Shown in pieces: positions 53,459 through 64,000 of a stretch of DNA of 64,000 nucleotides; within the stretch, counting starts at the first letter, position 1; every line of letters begins with the position of its first letter. The notes beneath the pieces are model-generated. The model made no database searches and was not told where the DNA came from. It saw only the letters and a program-made list of their open reading frames with translations. The stretch is from the NCBI GenBank assembly GCA_963718635.1, contig OY970367.1, positions 5,456,001-5,520,000 on the forward strand, in the 5' to 3' direction. Both the position numbers and the translations under genes were made by a program. Origin of the DNA: JAIOQJ01 sp963718635 (GTDB lineage Bacteria; Planctomycetota; Planctomycetia; Gemmatales; Gemmataceae).

Positions 53459-55042
53459 ATGAACCTCACTATCAAACAACCGAACGCGAAGCATTTGCAG
53501 CAAGTGAGTGTGAGAGCGATCATTTGCTCCATGCTGCTGGTTCTGCCGTCCTGCGGAATCCCGTATCTACGCATGGCGGATCCGGGGCCCGGTCTGCCTG
53601 CGAACTTCAATGGAGCTAACAATCTGCCGACTGCCGCCGCGCCGGAGGGCGCACCCCCGGACAGCTCCGCCCAACTCACCATCGAAGAGTTCTACAACGA
53701 CTCCACACTTTTGAGGTTGATGGACCAGGCGCTCGTCAGCAATCGCGATCTAAAGATGCTCAATGAAGAAGTCCAGGCTGCCCGGAACGAAATCATCGCA
53801 CGTCAAGGCGCCTACCTTCCGTTCGTCTTTCTGCGCCAACGCGGGGCTGGATAAACCGAGCGAATACACGCCCTTGGGCGCAGCCGAGAAAGACCTTCAG
53901 TACTCGGCCGGCAAACACTTTCCCGACCCGCTTGGGAACTTCATGCTCGGCCTGAATGTCTTCTGGCATCCGGACATTTGGCGCGATGCGCAACGCCCGG
54001 GACGCAGCCGCGTTACGATATGTCGCCGCGATTGAACGGCGTAACGCCTTTGTAACCCGGCTGATTGCAGACATCGCGGAGAATTACTATCGGCTGCTGG
54101 CGCTCGACAGACGCTTGGAGACTTTGGATCGAACGATCGCTCTTCAGGAGCGAAGCCTCGAGATTGCGATTGCCAGAAAGGAAGCCGGCCGTGGCACCGA
54201 ACTGGCCGTGCAACGTTTGCAAGCCGAAGTCCGCCGGAACCAGAGCGAAAAGCCGATCGTCAGGCAGGACATTGTCGAGACTGAGAATCGCATCAACTTC
54301 CTCGCCAATCGCTTTCCCGAGCCGGTTGAACGGGTGCAGACCACCGATTTCTTTGATCTGAACATTCACGCGCTAAGCGTCGGACTTCCAGCGCAATTGC
54401 TCTTGAACCGACCCGACATCCGTCAGGCCGAGCGCGAACTCGAGGCTGCGGGACTCGATGTGAAAGTCGCGCGCTGCGCGCTTTTATCCCGATTTGAACA
54501 TCACCGGAGGCGTAGGCTATCAGGCCTTCAGTCCCAAGTATCTGTTCATCACTCCCGAAGCTCTTCTTTACAATGTTGCGGGCGACATGGTCGCGCCACT
54601 GGTCAACAAGAAAGCAATCCGAGCGGACTATATGAGCGCAAACGCCCGACAATTGGAGAGCATCTACAACTACCAGCGCGTCATTCTGAACGCGTTTACC
54701 GAGGTTATCAACCGCGTCGCCATGGTGGAGAACTACCGCCGAAGCATCGAGATCAAGAAGCAGCAGTTGGGAGCGCTCGAAGCCTCGGTCGCTTCAGCCA
54801 ATCAACTGTTTCAGAATGCCCGCGTTGAATACATCGAGGTTCTTTTGGCCCTCCGTGATCTTCAGGAAGCCAGAATGGTCTTAATTGAAACCAAGAGGCA
54901 ACAACTCTCCGCGGTTGTGAACACCTATCAAGCCTTGGGCGGCGGTGGCAACTTGTTCACGAGCTCGGTTGCCGAACCTCCCATACCCGCCCTTCCTGTG
55001 CAAAGCGGCTTCTGGAAACATCTCCCGGCCTTTATGCGGTAA
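53459..55042 (+). CDS. Outer-membrane efflux lipoprotein, OprM/NodT family (three frame breaks)
   Basis: TolC-like outer-membrane channel that completes the tripartite pumps upstream. ATG 53459 (MNLTIKQPN) with TAAGGA about 9 nt before it; signal peptide and lipobox LPSC. The first outer-membrane efflux repeat has LMDQALVSNRDLKMLNEEVQ; the central part has ALRYVAAIERRNAFVTRLIA and LPAQLLLNRPDIRQAERELE, the classic RPD motif; the C-terminal repeat has VILNAFTEVINRVAMVENYR and LLALRDLQEARMVLIETKRQ. Frame breaks fall near 53835, 53985 and 54485. Joined length is about 525 residues, somewhat longer than OprM. Serving both pumps is inferred from it being the only channel gene here. Confidence 0.9.
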
Positions 55043-55280
55043 CCGGCCCTTGTATGACGACCGTGCGTCCAGCCCAACAGGCCTTCCGGCCTGTTGGGGC
55101 TGGACTGTGACCGCAGGCCTCCCGGCCTGCGGAACCCGTTTCCTGTTCCACCTAGGCTGAGTGAAGGCTTTGTGAAACTCACCGCTGGCCTAATTGCGTT
55201 CACGATTCGCCTTCCAAATTATTTTCAACAAAATGCAAAAGCGCGAAATTTTTGCTCGTTTTCCCACGATTTAATTGGAA

Positions 55281-55312
55281 AGTGCCTTCGGGAAATATTT
55301 CCCGAAGGCACT
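55281..55312. repeat. Palindrome family B, perfect 32-bp copy
   Basis: AGTGCCTTCGGGAAAT followed by its exact complement. In the opposite orientation to the 35146 copy, shown by the flanking CGTTTTCCCACGA at about 55258. Confidence 0.88.
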
Positions 55313-55559
55313 CTGCTTCTGGCTGTCTTCTTAAGCGGTAAGGCCCAATAGGCCGGGAGGCCTGTTGCCACGTTCTCACACCGTGGCCACAGGCCTTCCG
55401 GCCTGTGGAACCCAATTGCTCGACCGAACCACACCGTGGCCCAAAGCCTGCAAGCCTGTTACGCTTCATACTAGCTTAGGGGCGCTCGAAATCGAATTTT
55501 CAATTTCGCTCGTTTCAACGATTCTAAGCTCATCAAGCGAACGAAAACGTTGGCTTCGC

Positions 55560-55770
55560 CGGGTGCGCTAACCGATTCTGACAATGTGGAATCTCGCCCT
55601 GCACACTCTCCTGCTGCAAAGCCAGGGGGGCAGAGCGGCTTGCCCATCAACGAGCACTTCTGCACTCGCGGTCTTTCCCCCCACCCTGCCCTCCCCCCGC
55701 AAAGCCGGGGGAGGGTGGGAAGCGCGAGCTTTCGCGTTTGCCAGAATCCATTGGCGAACCCAGTGTGACA
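55560..55770. repeat. Nested GC-rich element, inverted copy of 16141-16406
   Basis: Contains CCCACCCTGCCCTCCCCCCG and CAAAGCCGGGGGAGGGTGGG, plus a degenerate GCAAAGCCAGGGGGGCAGAG block and TTGCCCAT, matching the 16141 element read in reverse. The 35-nt flank is present on one side only, as GCCAGAATCCATTGGCGAA. Confidence 0.7.
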
Positions 55771-55859
55771 GTGTACGAGTGCGGCCCTTGACGGTCGACG
55801 CATTGAAATCTAGATCAGCGGGGTCGCGGGAAAACCTGTTTCATGCTGGGAGGTGACTC

Positions 55860-56567
55860 ATGTGTTTCTCCGCTACGGCAAGTTTCGCCGCCTCTGCGGT
55901 TCTCATTCCTGCTGGTGTTTACTGCATCACCGCCGCCGTTCGCAAGCGATCAAACGCGTGGCCGCTGTCGCTGGTTCCGCTTGCGTTCGGCATTCAACAA
56001 TTGAGTGAAGGCTTCGTGTGGCATGGTCTAGAACATGACGATGCAGGGTATGCTCGCCAAGCATCTCTGATCTTTCTCTTCTTTGCCCTCGCCTTTTGGC
56101 CCATCTGGTTCCCGCTTGTTTCAACGCTGATGGACCCAAGGCCGATGGCGCGAAAAATCTTCCTTGCATTCACCCTTTTCTCTTCAAGTTGGTTTTGGGT
56201 TCTCTATCTGCCCCTGGCGATCGGGCCCGAATCACTGCTGCACATCGAGCAGAAGCACCACTCGATCTATTACGATTTCTTGAGTTTGCCCGTCTATCAA
56301 TACGTGCCGCTTCTTCTGATGCGCGTTCTCTATTTTTCCTGCGTCGCTATCCCGATGGCCTTTGGCACAGGTTCGTTGGGGCGTATGCCGAGTTTGTTGT
56401 TTGGCGCGACGGCCATCATCGCTGCCGTAGTCTACAACTACGCCTTTGTTTCGGTCTGGTGTTTCCTGGCCGCCTGGCTCTCCATCTATCTCTGCTGGTA
56501 CTTCTACTGGGCGCCCGATGAGTCTGGAAAATACTTTCGTTCCGTCGCGTCGGAGGCGGCTGTATAA
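55860..56567 (+). CDS. DUF6629-type multi-pass membrane protein
   Basis: 235 residues starting MCFSATASFAASAVLIPAGV, the characteristic opening of the DUF6629 family. Seven or so hydrophobic segments include SLIFLFFALAFWPIWFPLV, IFLAFTLFSSSWFWVLYLPL, and LLFGATAIIAAVVYNYAFVS. No enzymatic motif is visible, and the function of the family is unknown to me. GGGAGG lies 5 nt before the ATG. It is followed after 13 nt by a small C39-like protein, suggesting one transcript. Confidence 0.85.
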   Translation: MCFSATASFAASAVLIPAGVYCITAAVRKRSNAWPLSLVPLAFGIQQLSEGFVWHGLEHDDAGYARQASLIFLFFALAFWPIWFPLVSTLMDPRPMARKIFLAFTLFSSSWFWVLYLPLAIGPESLLHIEQKHHSIYYDFLSLPVYQYVPLLLMRVLYFSCVAIPMAFGTGSLGRMPSLLFGATAIIAAVVYNYAFVSVWCFLAAWLSIYLCWYFYWAPDESGKYFRSVASEAAV

Positions 56568-56580
56568 GCGACAATTAGCT

Positions 56581-57138
56581 ATGGCCAATTTCATCGAGCC
56601 CGAAAAAACCTTCAGCGGCGCCTATCAAGGCCTTGAGCGCATCTTTCAGTACACCAATGCCGATGGCGCACTGGTGCGTTACAACTGCGGCCAAGCCGCC
56701 GCAGCCACCTATCTTACGTTTCGCGAGATTTTTCCGGCTTCAGCAGAGGACGCGTTAGAAGTCATGCAGCAGATCGAGACTGATAATCCTCCTGATAACC
56801 TCGGCGGCTGGTTCGGCACCAGCCGGCGGTGCATCGAGCGCATAGGTCGTCGCCATTCGACGCCGCTTGACGAGATTGAAGGGGAGGTCGAGCTACGCAG
56901 TTGGCTAAGCCGGCGAGAGCCAGTGATTGTGATGTTGGGCGTTGCAGGTCTTAGACTCTTGAATCGAATCGCCGTTCCGGCTGGCCACTGGTCGGTTGCT
57001 TATGGCTTTGACGAAAAGCATATTTATCTCACGAATCACGGGAAATTGACGTGGCAGGAATTTCGCCGAGGTTGGAATTCCCTCGTGCCGCGTTTGATTC
57101 AGATGAACAACCGAGGCTTATTATCTGCGCGAAAATAA
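56581..57138 (+). CDS. Small C39/papain-like cysteine peptidase-fold protein
   Basis: 185 residues from ATG 56581 (MANFIEPEKTFSGAYQGLER). RYNCGQAAAATYL supplies a catalytic-type Cys preceded by Asn, with a helix after it; GHWSVAYGFDEKHIYLTNHG supplies the His and Asn/His expected of C39-like peptidases, and TWQEFRRGWN follows as in the family's C-terminal strand. There is no signal peptide and no ABC transporter domain. A longer in-frame start at 56446 lies inside the DUF6629 gene and has no support. Assignment is by motif spacing; it may be a protease or an inactive relative. Confidence 0.72.
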   Translation: MANFIEPEKTFSGAYQGLERIFQYTNADGALVRYNCGQAAAATYLTFREIFPASAEDALEVMQQIETDNPPDNLGGWFGTSRRCIERIGRRHSTPLDEIEGEVELRSWLSRREPVIVMLGVAGLRLLNRIAVPAGHWSVAYGFDEKHIYLTNHGKLTWQEFRRGWNSLVPRLIQMNNRGLLSARK

Positions 57139-57140
57139 TA

Positions 57141-57167
57141 GTCGCCTTTTGCTCCGCGAAAGGCGAC
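57141..57167. terminator. Hairpin between convergent genes, GTCGCCTTT/AAAGGCGAC
   Basis: Perfect 9-bp stem with a 9-nt loop containing CTCCGCG, placed 2 nt after the C39-like stop and 34 nt from the giant gene stop on the other strand. Related sequence at 35105-35130. Lacks a strong T tract. Confidence 0.5.
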
Positions 57168-57200
57168 AATAAGCGCGCAAGCGAAACCCTACCAGCCAGC

Positions 57201-60200
57201 TTAGGCTCGCTGCCCGATCGTATCGGCGGAGGAAGTTCCGTGCCGCCGAAATAGCCGCCGGCCGAGTTGCCAAAGTCGAGCGAAGAGGGCAACGACTATT
57301 AATGGGATAAAAATAAAGCCATCGGGAATGCCGAACGCGATGGCGCCCAGCAGGCCGATGAACGCGACTTGCTCAAGGCGCGCTCTTCGAGGAGAAGCGA
57401 ACATCAGTAAGCCGAACAACATTGTTGCCGAGATGAACAGAAACAGTTGGACAACCGCTGCGATCGAAGCGCTCGACGAAGTCAACCGAAAATGCAGCTC
57501 TGTGGGTCGTTCAACGTCGGGCATCACCGACCACCGGGTTGGGATGCCGGTTTCAAACGCGTCGGCAAATGGAAGTTGATCGGCCAGCCATTCATCGTTT
57601 TCGACCTGGGCCGAATCGGAAGGTTTGAGCTTCTGTTTGAGCCGCAACGCATCCAACTGTTCACGCAGGCTGGAAGACCATTCAGTGAGGGATTGGCCGT
57701 TGGGACTGCGCTCGGGATTTCGCGAGCCGGCAAGACTGATATCCGCCAGTCGCAGCCAACGCGCGGCTTGAGATGCTAAAACAGTTGCATCGGAAGTGCC
57801 GTTGAGATTCAAGGGAGCGGCGGCGAGCAATAGAGCTTCTGCACGACGGAGATTGATTGCCGCTGCGCTGAGTGAACCGTCAATCGTCAACCGGTTGCCA
57901 GGACTCGACAGAAGCGTCCATAAGGTTGATGCCGGACGAATTTCCTTATTTCCACATTCGAATCGGGGCGTCTCGGCCACCGCATCAGTCCTGCTCCAGA
58001 CCATTTGCACCTTCTGAAAACCTGGTTCTTCCGTAAGTGGGACTGCTATACCCTTGGACGGACTGGTCGATGTGACGATTTTTCCATCGACGGCTAAGGC
58101 TTCCAATACCGAACCGGAGGGAAGCCAAAACTGGAGCTTACTATCTCTATCATGCTGCAGATAACAGGTGGCGCGATAGACCCAGCGTTCGCCATAAGGC
58201 GCTGCTTCAATATCTACTAACGCCAACTGAATGGGAGCAACAACATCAAGAGGCCGGGGGGCGGCCGATACGCGAGCGCGCAGTTGATTGCCCGACCCGC
58301 GCAAGTTGTTTCTCCTGTTTTTCCTGATGGGACCGCTTGCAGTTTCGCGTCCGGGTCTGATGCGACAGGCTTCCAACCAAGCATTTCGCCGCGCATGAAT
58401 TTCGGGGCCTGTCAGCAGCAATCTCTGTTCAACGTTGGCAAGCGCGGCGCCAGTCCGTATTTCGGTTGTAGGAAGGGTCAGATCCTGTCTCCTGTGCAGT
58501 GGTTGGCCAAGGCTCAATCGGAGTGATAGAGTTTCATTCTCCCTTGCCGGCGTTTCAATCCTCCATTGTTTAGTCCCGGCCTGTGCTGGCTCCGCGACCG
58601 CCTCACAACCGGAGGGGACTTCGAGTTCGACCTGCCAATCCTCGACGTCGCGCACGATCAACGAAAATGCGTGGGCGCGATCCCGACGAAGATTCGCATC
58701 GATCGCTGTCGTTAGCTGCAAGCGACGATGCGCGACCTTTGCTGCAGAAGTGATACGAAAAACGCTGTCGGATTGCGGAGACGCGAAGCTGAAAGCGGAC
58801 AAAGTAATCCGAACGCCCAAGTTCGACGGCGGTTTCGCGATCGAACAAGGGAGCAATCGGAATCCCCGCTGCGCGTTCGACTGTCAGCGTCCAGCCCTCC
58901 GGGGGAATAAGTCGCAACACCGTCTTCGTCGTCGCCGCTCCGTCCAGACGTATGGCGGGAGTCGATTCGATCGGCGGCCCGCTTCGTGGAAGCGACCCAT
59001 GCCAGCTAAGCGATACTTCTGAAACCGCATCGCGCAACCATGCAGTGACGCGATTTCCCGAGCGCGTCCACGAATGGAGTTGGAGGCCGCGTACGTCGTC
59101 AATGGTGACCGCTGGCGGAACTTCCCATTCAACGAAAGTAAGGGCCTTGGAATCGGCCAGCCAACGCGAAGTGGCATAAACTTCTCCCCCCTGCGGCTCT
59201 AAACGCCAGATCAATTCTTGCCTCGCCTGGCGGGCCGTTGGCGTCAGCCTGAATGTAGGCCGTATGAAAAAGGTGTCGCCCAAAAGGCGGTGGAAAGCGC
59301 GGGAAGGCAACATGGCTTTGTCGAAGCCTGACTTTTGCCAAACGTCGCGCACGAAGGTATCGGGCGGCATTTCGGCAACTCCGCGCCGTTCAACTTCTCC
59401 AGCGGTTTCTAATCCGTGCAGACGATAAGCAAAAAAGGCGTCGCTCTCCGCTGCCCCGAGCGTGCGCGGTGCTGCGAGACTTGGTCGCATGGTGAGCGCC
59501 TTGATGGGAACAAGTTCAAGCAACAGCTTCACCGTTCCAGACAGGGGAGACTGAAAATCGACTTTCAAGACGCGGTTGCTCCCAATCGACCAGTCGCGGA
59601 CCCAGGAGCGCGGCACGCCCGAGGATACCGATTCAGGCCGCACTTCGACACGGGAAACTTCCAGATTCGGCGGCAAGGCGACTTGGATTCCGCTCACCGT
59701 TCCGAGAGTGATGCGATAATCGAATGAGCAAAACAAGGTCGAGCTACTAGCGTTGAGATCCCAAAATGAGGTTTCAGTAACGCGGAGGTGGCGCTTGCAG
59801 CGGCTCCCTGGCGCCAACGCATGTGGATTGTTTTGGCCGCGCCCAGGTTCGCATTGAGCGTACGGCTCTCGGGGTTCCATTGTTGGGCGCCCTGCCAGTT
59901 TAATGCCTGAACTTTTTCGGCAGTCGAGGGGGCAGCGAATTGCAAACGGCTCATTACGACTTCCGGCACTCCAAAGCGAATTTCACGATCGCCCGCTGTC
60001 CCAGTGACGGGGACTGAAAACTTGATGCGAATTTCGTGTTCTCCCGTTCCTTTGATCTCGAGCGATATCCGCAGTTTGGAATCGACGTTTGGAAAGGCCG
60101 GCGCGCCGTCAAGAAGCAACTCGCGCAATCGAATATCACTGAAGGGCAGAGCGATCGTTGTTCGTTCGACGAATGTATGAACCGCAAGAATCGCCTCGAA

Positions 60201-63200
60201 TTCCGCACTCCCGTCCGATGCACCGTTTCCGATGTAACTAGCCTGCACGAAGACTGATTCGTCCAACGCCAAGTTAGGACGGCTCAACGTCTCTAATCGC
60301 TCGAGCAAAACGGGAGTGCGAGTACAAATTTCGGTTCGCCGTCGGCACTCAAAGCGGGCAAGAGATAAACAGTCGTTGCCTCGGGAGCAATCGCCGTCGA
60401 AAGATTCCCGAAACCGAATACGGCAAATATAGACAGCGTTTGTATCCGCAATGCGCGTGCGTGCGTCGAAAGTCTGCCTACGGCGGTTTTCGGTTCGCCG
60501 ATGCGTACACGCCTCAGGTATACAAAAGACAATGAGGCGAAAATTGCTGCGATCATTGGCCCGTAGACAATTTCGTTTAGCGGTTTGGGCAGAAGTATTA
60601 GGCTGACGCCAGCTGCAGTAAGCCAAATAAACAGGTATGCGATCAGGCGTCGCCCAACCTGCCTGGCAAAAATCAGAAATGGAATGGTCAATGATGCCGC
60701 CAAAATCCAGCTAACGGTTGTTATTCGTCCGGAATTGACGATCGTAAAAGGCACTTCGTTTTGTTGATCGGGAGCTTCCCAGGATGTCCACCCGGGGCCG
60801 TCTCCTTTAAGTTGCGAAAGTAAGCTTGCTTGTACGGAAGCAATTGATTGCAACCAGTTGTCAACCGTCTGAAATCGACCTGATGCGTCTCTACCGAACT
60901 GAGCCGCCTCATCGACGGCTGCGCGGACACTGTCGGGCAACGTCCCTTTTGGCGAGCCATCGGCTCGCCAAAGACTCAGCTGTCTTGGCGAGGTGACGAT
61001 CAAATTACCCGAAGATGCAACGGAGACGAGGCCGACCGATTCAAGACCGGCGGGCAAGAGAGTAGTTTGAAAAACACCAGTCTCTCCGAGACCAAGCAAG
61101 TCAAGGATGGGCCGATGCCCGCCATTTTCTGTGCCGGCCAGCACCTCTTGAATCGGACGCGCCGTAGAAGGGGCCTTAGACGCCTTGCCAACAAGATCGT
61201 TTCCCGCCCGGTCTTGTGAGTTAGCGGAGTTGCGATCCACAATCGCACCCAAACAAGCCGACGATAGTTGACAATCGAGTCGTGGTCCGCCGGGAAGGCG
61301 ATAAGCTGTCTCGCTCAGGAGCGGCGCGGTTCCAGGAGGCAAGCGCCAAATGATCCGAGTGGTCGAGGCCTGGGTCGGTAGAGTAGGCAGCGGCGCGTGA
61401 AGGCGGGTCCACAACGTCCCATCAACGGCGGGCGCCCGGTAGAGTATCTCTAGATGCTGCCAAATTAAATCGGCTGAAAGAGGGATACTGACGGAGCAAC
61501 CATTTGCGCCCTCACTGACCCGACATAACTCGGCAGGTAGTGGCTGGCCGGAAAGACTGACGCCTTGAAGTTGTGCACCCGCGGGCAGCACAATCGGCAA
61601 TAGTGGATCGGACCCCCGACGTATCGCGCATCGGAAGAAGCAGCGATGAAAGTCTGTTTCTCCAACGACTCCCACGAATTCGCATTCATTGATCTGAAGA
61701 AAGGTAGGTTCACTTTTCAGCCGCTTCGCTGCGACTAACGAGGGGATGTCTCCGGTGAAGCGATAGCTTTCACGATGCAATCCTGCAATCTCACCGGCCG
61801 TTCCTTCTGGCTCCATCCCCCTCGAGATGCAAGTCTTTTCTGACCCATATGGAAATTCGACCGAGACCGAACCGCGATAAGCTTCCGGTCCGATAATTTG
61901 GACAAGCGGAATGGGTTGTCGATCGCGTGGCGTGCTTGCCACAAGGCTCATCGCTGCGGTCGAAGCAACCTGGGGCCACGAAGTCGGCAGCAACGCAAAC
62001 GTAGCGGTTCGGCGGATTTGCTCCTCAAATGTGAATGCAGTGGCTGCCGACTCTAACCGTGTTTGAACTTCCAGGGGAGCATCGAGCGGACGACTCAGGG
62101 TCAATCGCCACCAGCGGACTTCCGCGCGGTCCAGGAAACTTGCGACTAACCCGAAGGGATGCGGCCTACCGAATGCCGCGATTAATCCACCGAGTGGCAA
62201 AGGTTCTGTCGCGACAATGCCGTTGTTCCCCTGCGTCGTGTTCCAAGACCAAGGAGATCGCACCGAAGTCGTGCTGGCGATAACAACCGAATCCGGAGCG
62301 CCAATTTCGGGGGTCAACGTCAAGTTGACTGTTGTGTACGGCTGGCCAGGTACGAGGAATACGCGATTATCGCACCGGCCTTGAAACCGGGGCTCTTCTG
62401 CTTCAAGAAATAGAGGTCCGACAGGCGGCTGCCCTTTGAAATCGTATCGCAACTCATTTACCCGTACGGGGGATGGGGGGCCAATTGCACCAAAATAGGC
62501 AGGTGCTTGCGACGCCGATGCTCGAAAGTGTCGACTGGCGCGAATTACGTATTCGCCGTGGCGAGAGCGTGCGCCGATCGGAATGACATCGGGAAACATG
62601 ATCGACTGCGGCCCATTGACCACGCGGCTTGTCGTCGACTGTTTCAAGCGAACATTGACTACCGTTTCCTGCCCGGCCGTCAGCGGCTTGGGCAACACGA
62701 TCGTTAAGGTGGAGGTTGAACCGGGGTTCGATAACAGATAGGGAATAGACTGGGCAGCGCCATTTTCAACATCATCTAATTCCCACCCGGACGGCAAACG
62801 TATCGTTAATTGATTGAGTATTCCACGATTCAACTGGACGTTCATTCGGCATTGAAGGGTCGAATGATTGCCGGCTATTTCCCACTCGAAATTTTGGCGG
62901 ACGCGAAATTCGACTCCATATGTTCTTAAACGGAGCATAGGCCGAACTGCGAGTTGTCCCTCGGCAAGTGGGACCGACCGGGCTGTCAAAATCTGGGAGT
63001 GTTCGCGGTTGAATTCATTGTTGGTGGTATTGAAGGCATTGGGGCGCCACTCAAGCAGCGTTAGGTCGGGCGTCAAATGGACACTGATCGTTTCGCCGCG
63101 TTGAACGGCGGCAACTATTTGCGCACCCGGTGCGGTCCAGAAGACGCTGTCGCTAAAGGGAACGGCACTTAGGCCAATCACACGCAATTGCGCTTTACGT

Positions 63201-64000
63201 AGAGGCTCACGCAGGCGGATGGCGATGCGCCTGTTGCCTCCGAACAGTCCTTGGAGAGGACGCCAGTTTTCCAAGCCGGGCGCCAACACTTCCGTGACCT
63301 GTAACTCGGGATCGCAATCAACCTGAAGTTCCGAGACCTCGCCTCGCAGCGCTGTAAAATCAACGGTGGATTCGCAAAGTGCCTGCCCGGAGCTCAGATA
63401 GTAACGTGAAGAAACAGACGCCATGATCGCCGCTGCAGGCTGACCCACCATATCTGAACGCCGAAGCCTGATTTCCAAGTGATCCAGGCCTCCAAACGCC
63501 ACATACCACGTCTGTTTGCCATTCTTGTCGTCACCGGCGCGTCTGTCCAAAACGACAACCTGGCTCTGGGGAAAGATTGCATCGAAGTGAGTGGGAACTT
63601 CTAATTCCAAGGTCGCAATGGGAGCCGGCGAGACGGGAAGATCGAAGTGCCATTCGCCCAGTTCCGCGGCGCCGTGCGCCGACCAGTCGAGCGCGAGAGA
63701 ATGCTCTCCGGGCTTATCGACGAGTAATGAAAATCCGGCCTGCGGACGAGCTTCCAGATGGCCGATCAACGCCGCGTGGTTGTCGGACCAGCGGGCACGG
63801 TTGAGGGCTAACTGCTTCGTTCCCAGATGCATCAGGCCGGGAACCGCTCCGGGATTGACAATCTTCCACTCAGCTGTGCCGATTAGAGCCTGTTCATCTG
63901 GGGCATCGGCAACTAGCGCGGCCTTGTAGCGCGCCTCGATCAGCGCGGTGTCGGAGTCCGCGATTGCATCGCGATCGCGGCTTTGCGCACGCGACCTTCG
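57201..64000 (-). CDS. Giant repeated-domain membrane protein, N-terminus outside window (several frame breaks)
   Basis: At least 2260 residues; open to the right edge (upstream residues read IEARYKAALVADAPDEQALI). Main frame breaks near 60315, 59780 and 58790, perhaps two more near 58390 and 58270. No enzyme motif is visible. It is mostly beta-rich ectodomain with recurring strands of the form hxhxhPxG...V (TLELEVPTHFDA, QLTIRLPSGWELDDVENG, LPIVLPAGAQLQGVSLSG, IQVALPPNLEVSRVEV, VELEVPSGCEAV, QFWLPSGSVLEALAVDG). Three to four membrane helices lie mid-way (about nt 60395-60720: VSWILAASLTIPFLIFA, LIAYLFIWLTAAGVSLIL, MIAAIFASLSFVYLRR), and three at the C-terminus (about nt 57250-57460: VVQLFLFISATMLFGLLMF, FIFIPLIVVALFARLW). 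The two halves have the same plan, so the gene may be an internal duplication, or two adjacent genes fused by a missed boundary near 60400. Function unknown; I do not recognise the family. Confidence 0.75.

Larger units (their letters stand above)
55043..55859. other. Repeat-filled gap between channel gene and DUF6629 gene
   Basis: 817 nt without a credible gene. Holds, in order: a hairpin AACAGGCCTTCCGGCCTGTT (about 55074-55093), GCAGGCCTCCCGGCCTGC (about 55111), palindrome B (55281-55312), AGGCCGGGAGGCCTG and GGCCACAGGCCTTCCGGCC pieces (55345-55412), motif C inverted (55468-55488) and the nested GC-rich element (55560-55770). Confidence 0.7.

Overview
The window looks like a chromosomal segment of a planctomycete, most likely in or near the Gemmataceae. 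This rests on gene content: a secretin with Gly-rich linkers, a DUF4139 protein, a Ser/Thr kinase with an NPCBM-type C-terminus, an arylsulfatase-like enzyme, a DUF6629 membrane protein, a Tat-lipoprotein, a very large beta-rich membrane protein, and many GC-rich intergenic palindromes. The genus assignment is inference. I see no rRNA, tRNA or CRISPR array.

Layout. 1-2846: 3' part of a type II/IV-pilus-like secretin and an overlapping Tat/lipoprotein. 2994-9522 (-): a two-module NRPS ending in a thioesterase. 9917-12094: DUF4139 protein, with a sigma-54-like promoter element far upstream. 12442-15717: hisD, hisC, hisB. 16479-24564: kinase, sugar isomerase, zinc alcohol dehydrogenase, SpoIIE-type phosphatase, sulfatase and csrA, separated by palindromic repeats. 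25432-31540 (-): gltB-gltD glutamate synthase. 32058-37818: an accessory stretch with a truncated PrsW-like gene, a PDZ protein, an RHS remnant, a group II intron and a hairpin array. 37819-42384 (-): heavy-metal CusA/CusB-type efflux. 42749-55042 (+): two tandem adaptor/RND pump pairs and one outer-membrane channel. 55860-57138: DUF6629 protein plus a C39-like protein. 57201-64000 (-): a giant repeated-domain membrane protein that enters from the right edge.

Two themes stand out. First, at least six families of dispersed palindromic repeats fill the intergenic space. One copy is split by a group II intron exactly inside its right arm, and another family shows compensatory changes that keep it perfectly palindromic. 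Repeats also form the ends of coding regions (the last codons of the CusA-type gene, the truncation of the PrsW-like gene).

Second, about 25 reading-frame breaks cut otherwise well-conserved genes, including gltB, which has five. Several lie in short homopolymers or GC runs. I read these as consensus indel errors rather than pseudogenes, so frameshifted genes are annotated over their full reconstructed span, with approximate break positions given.
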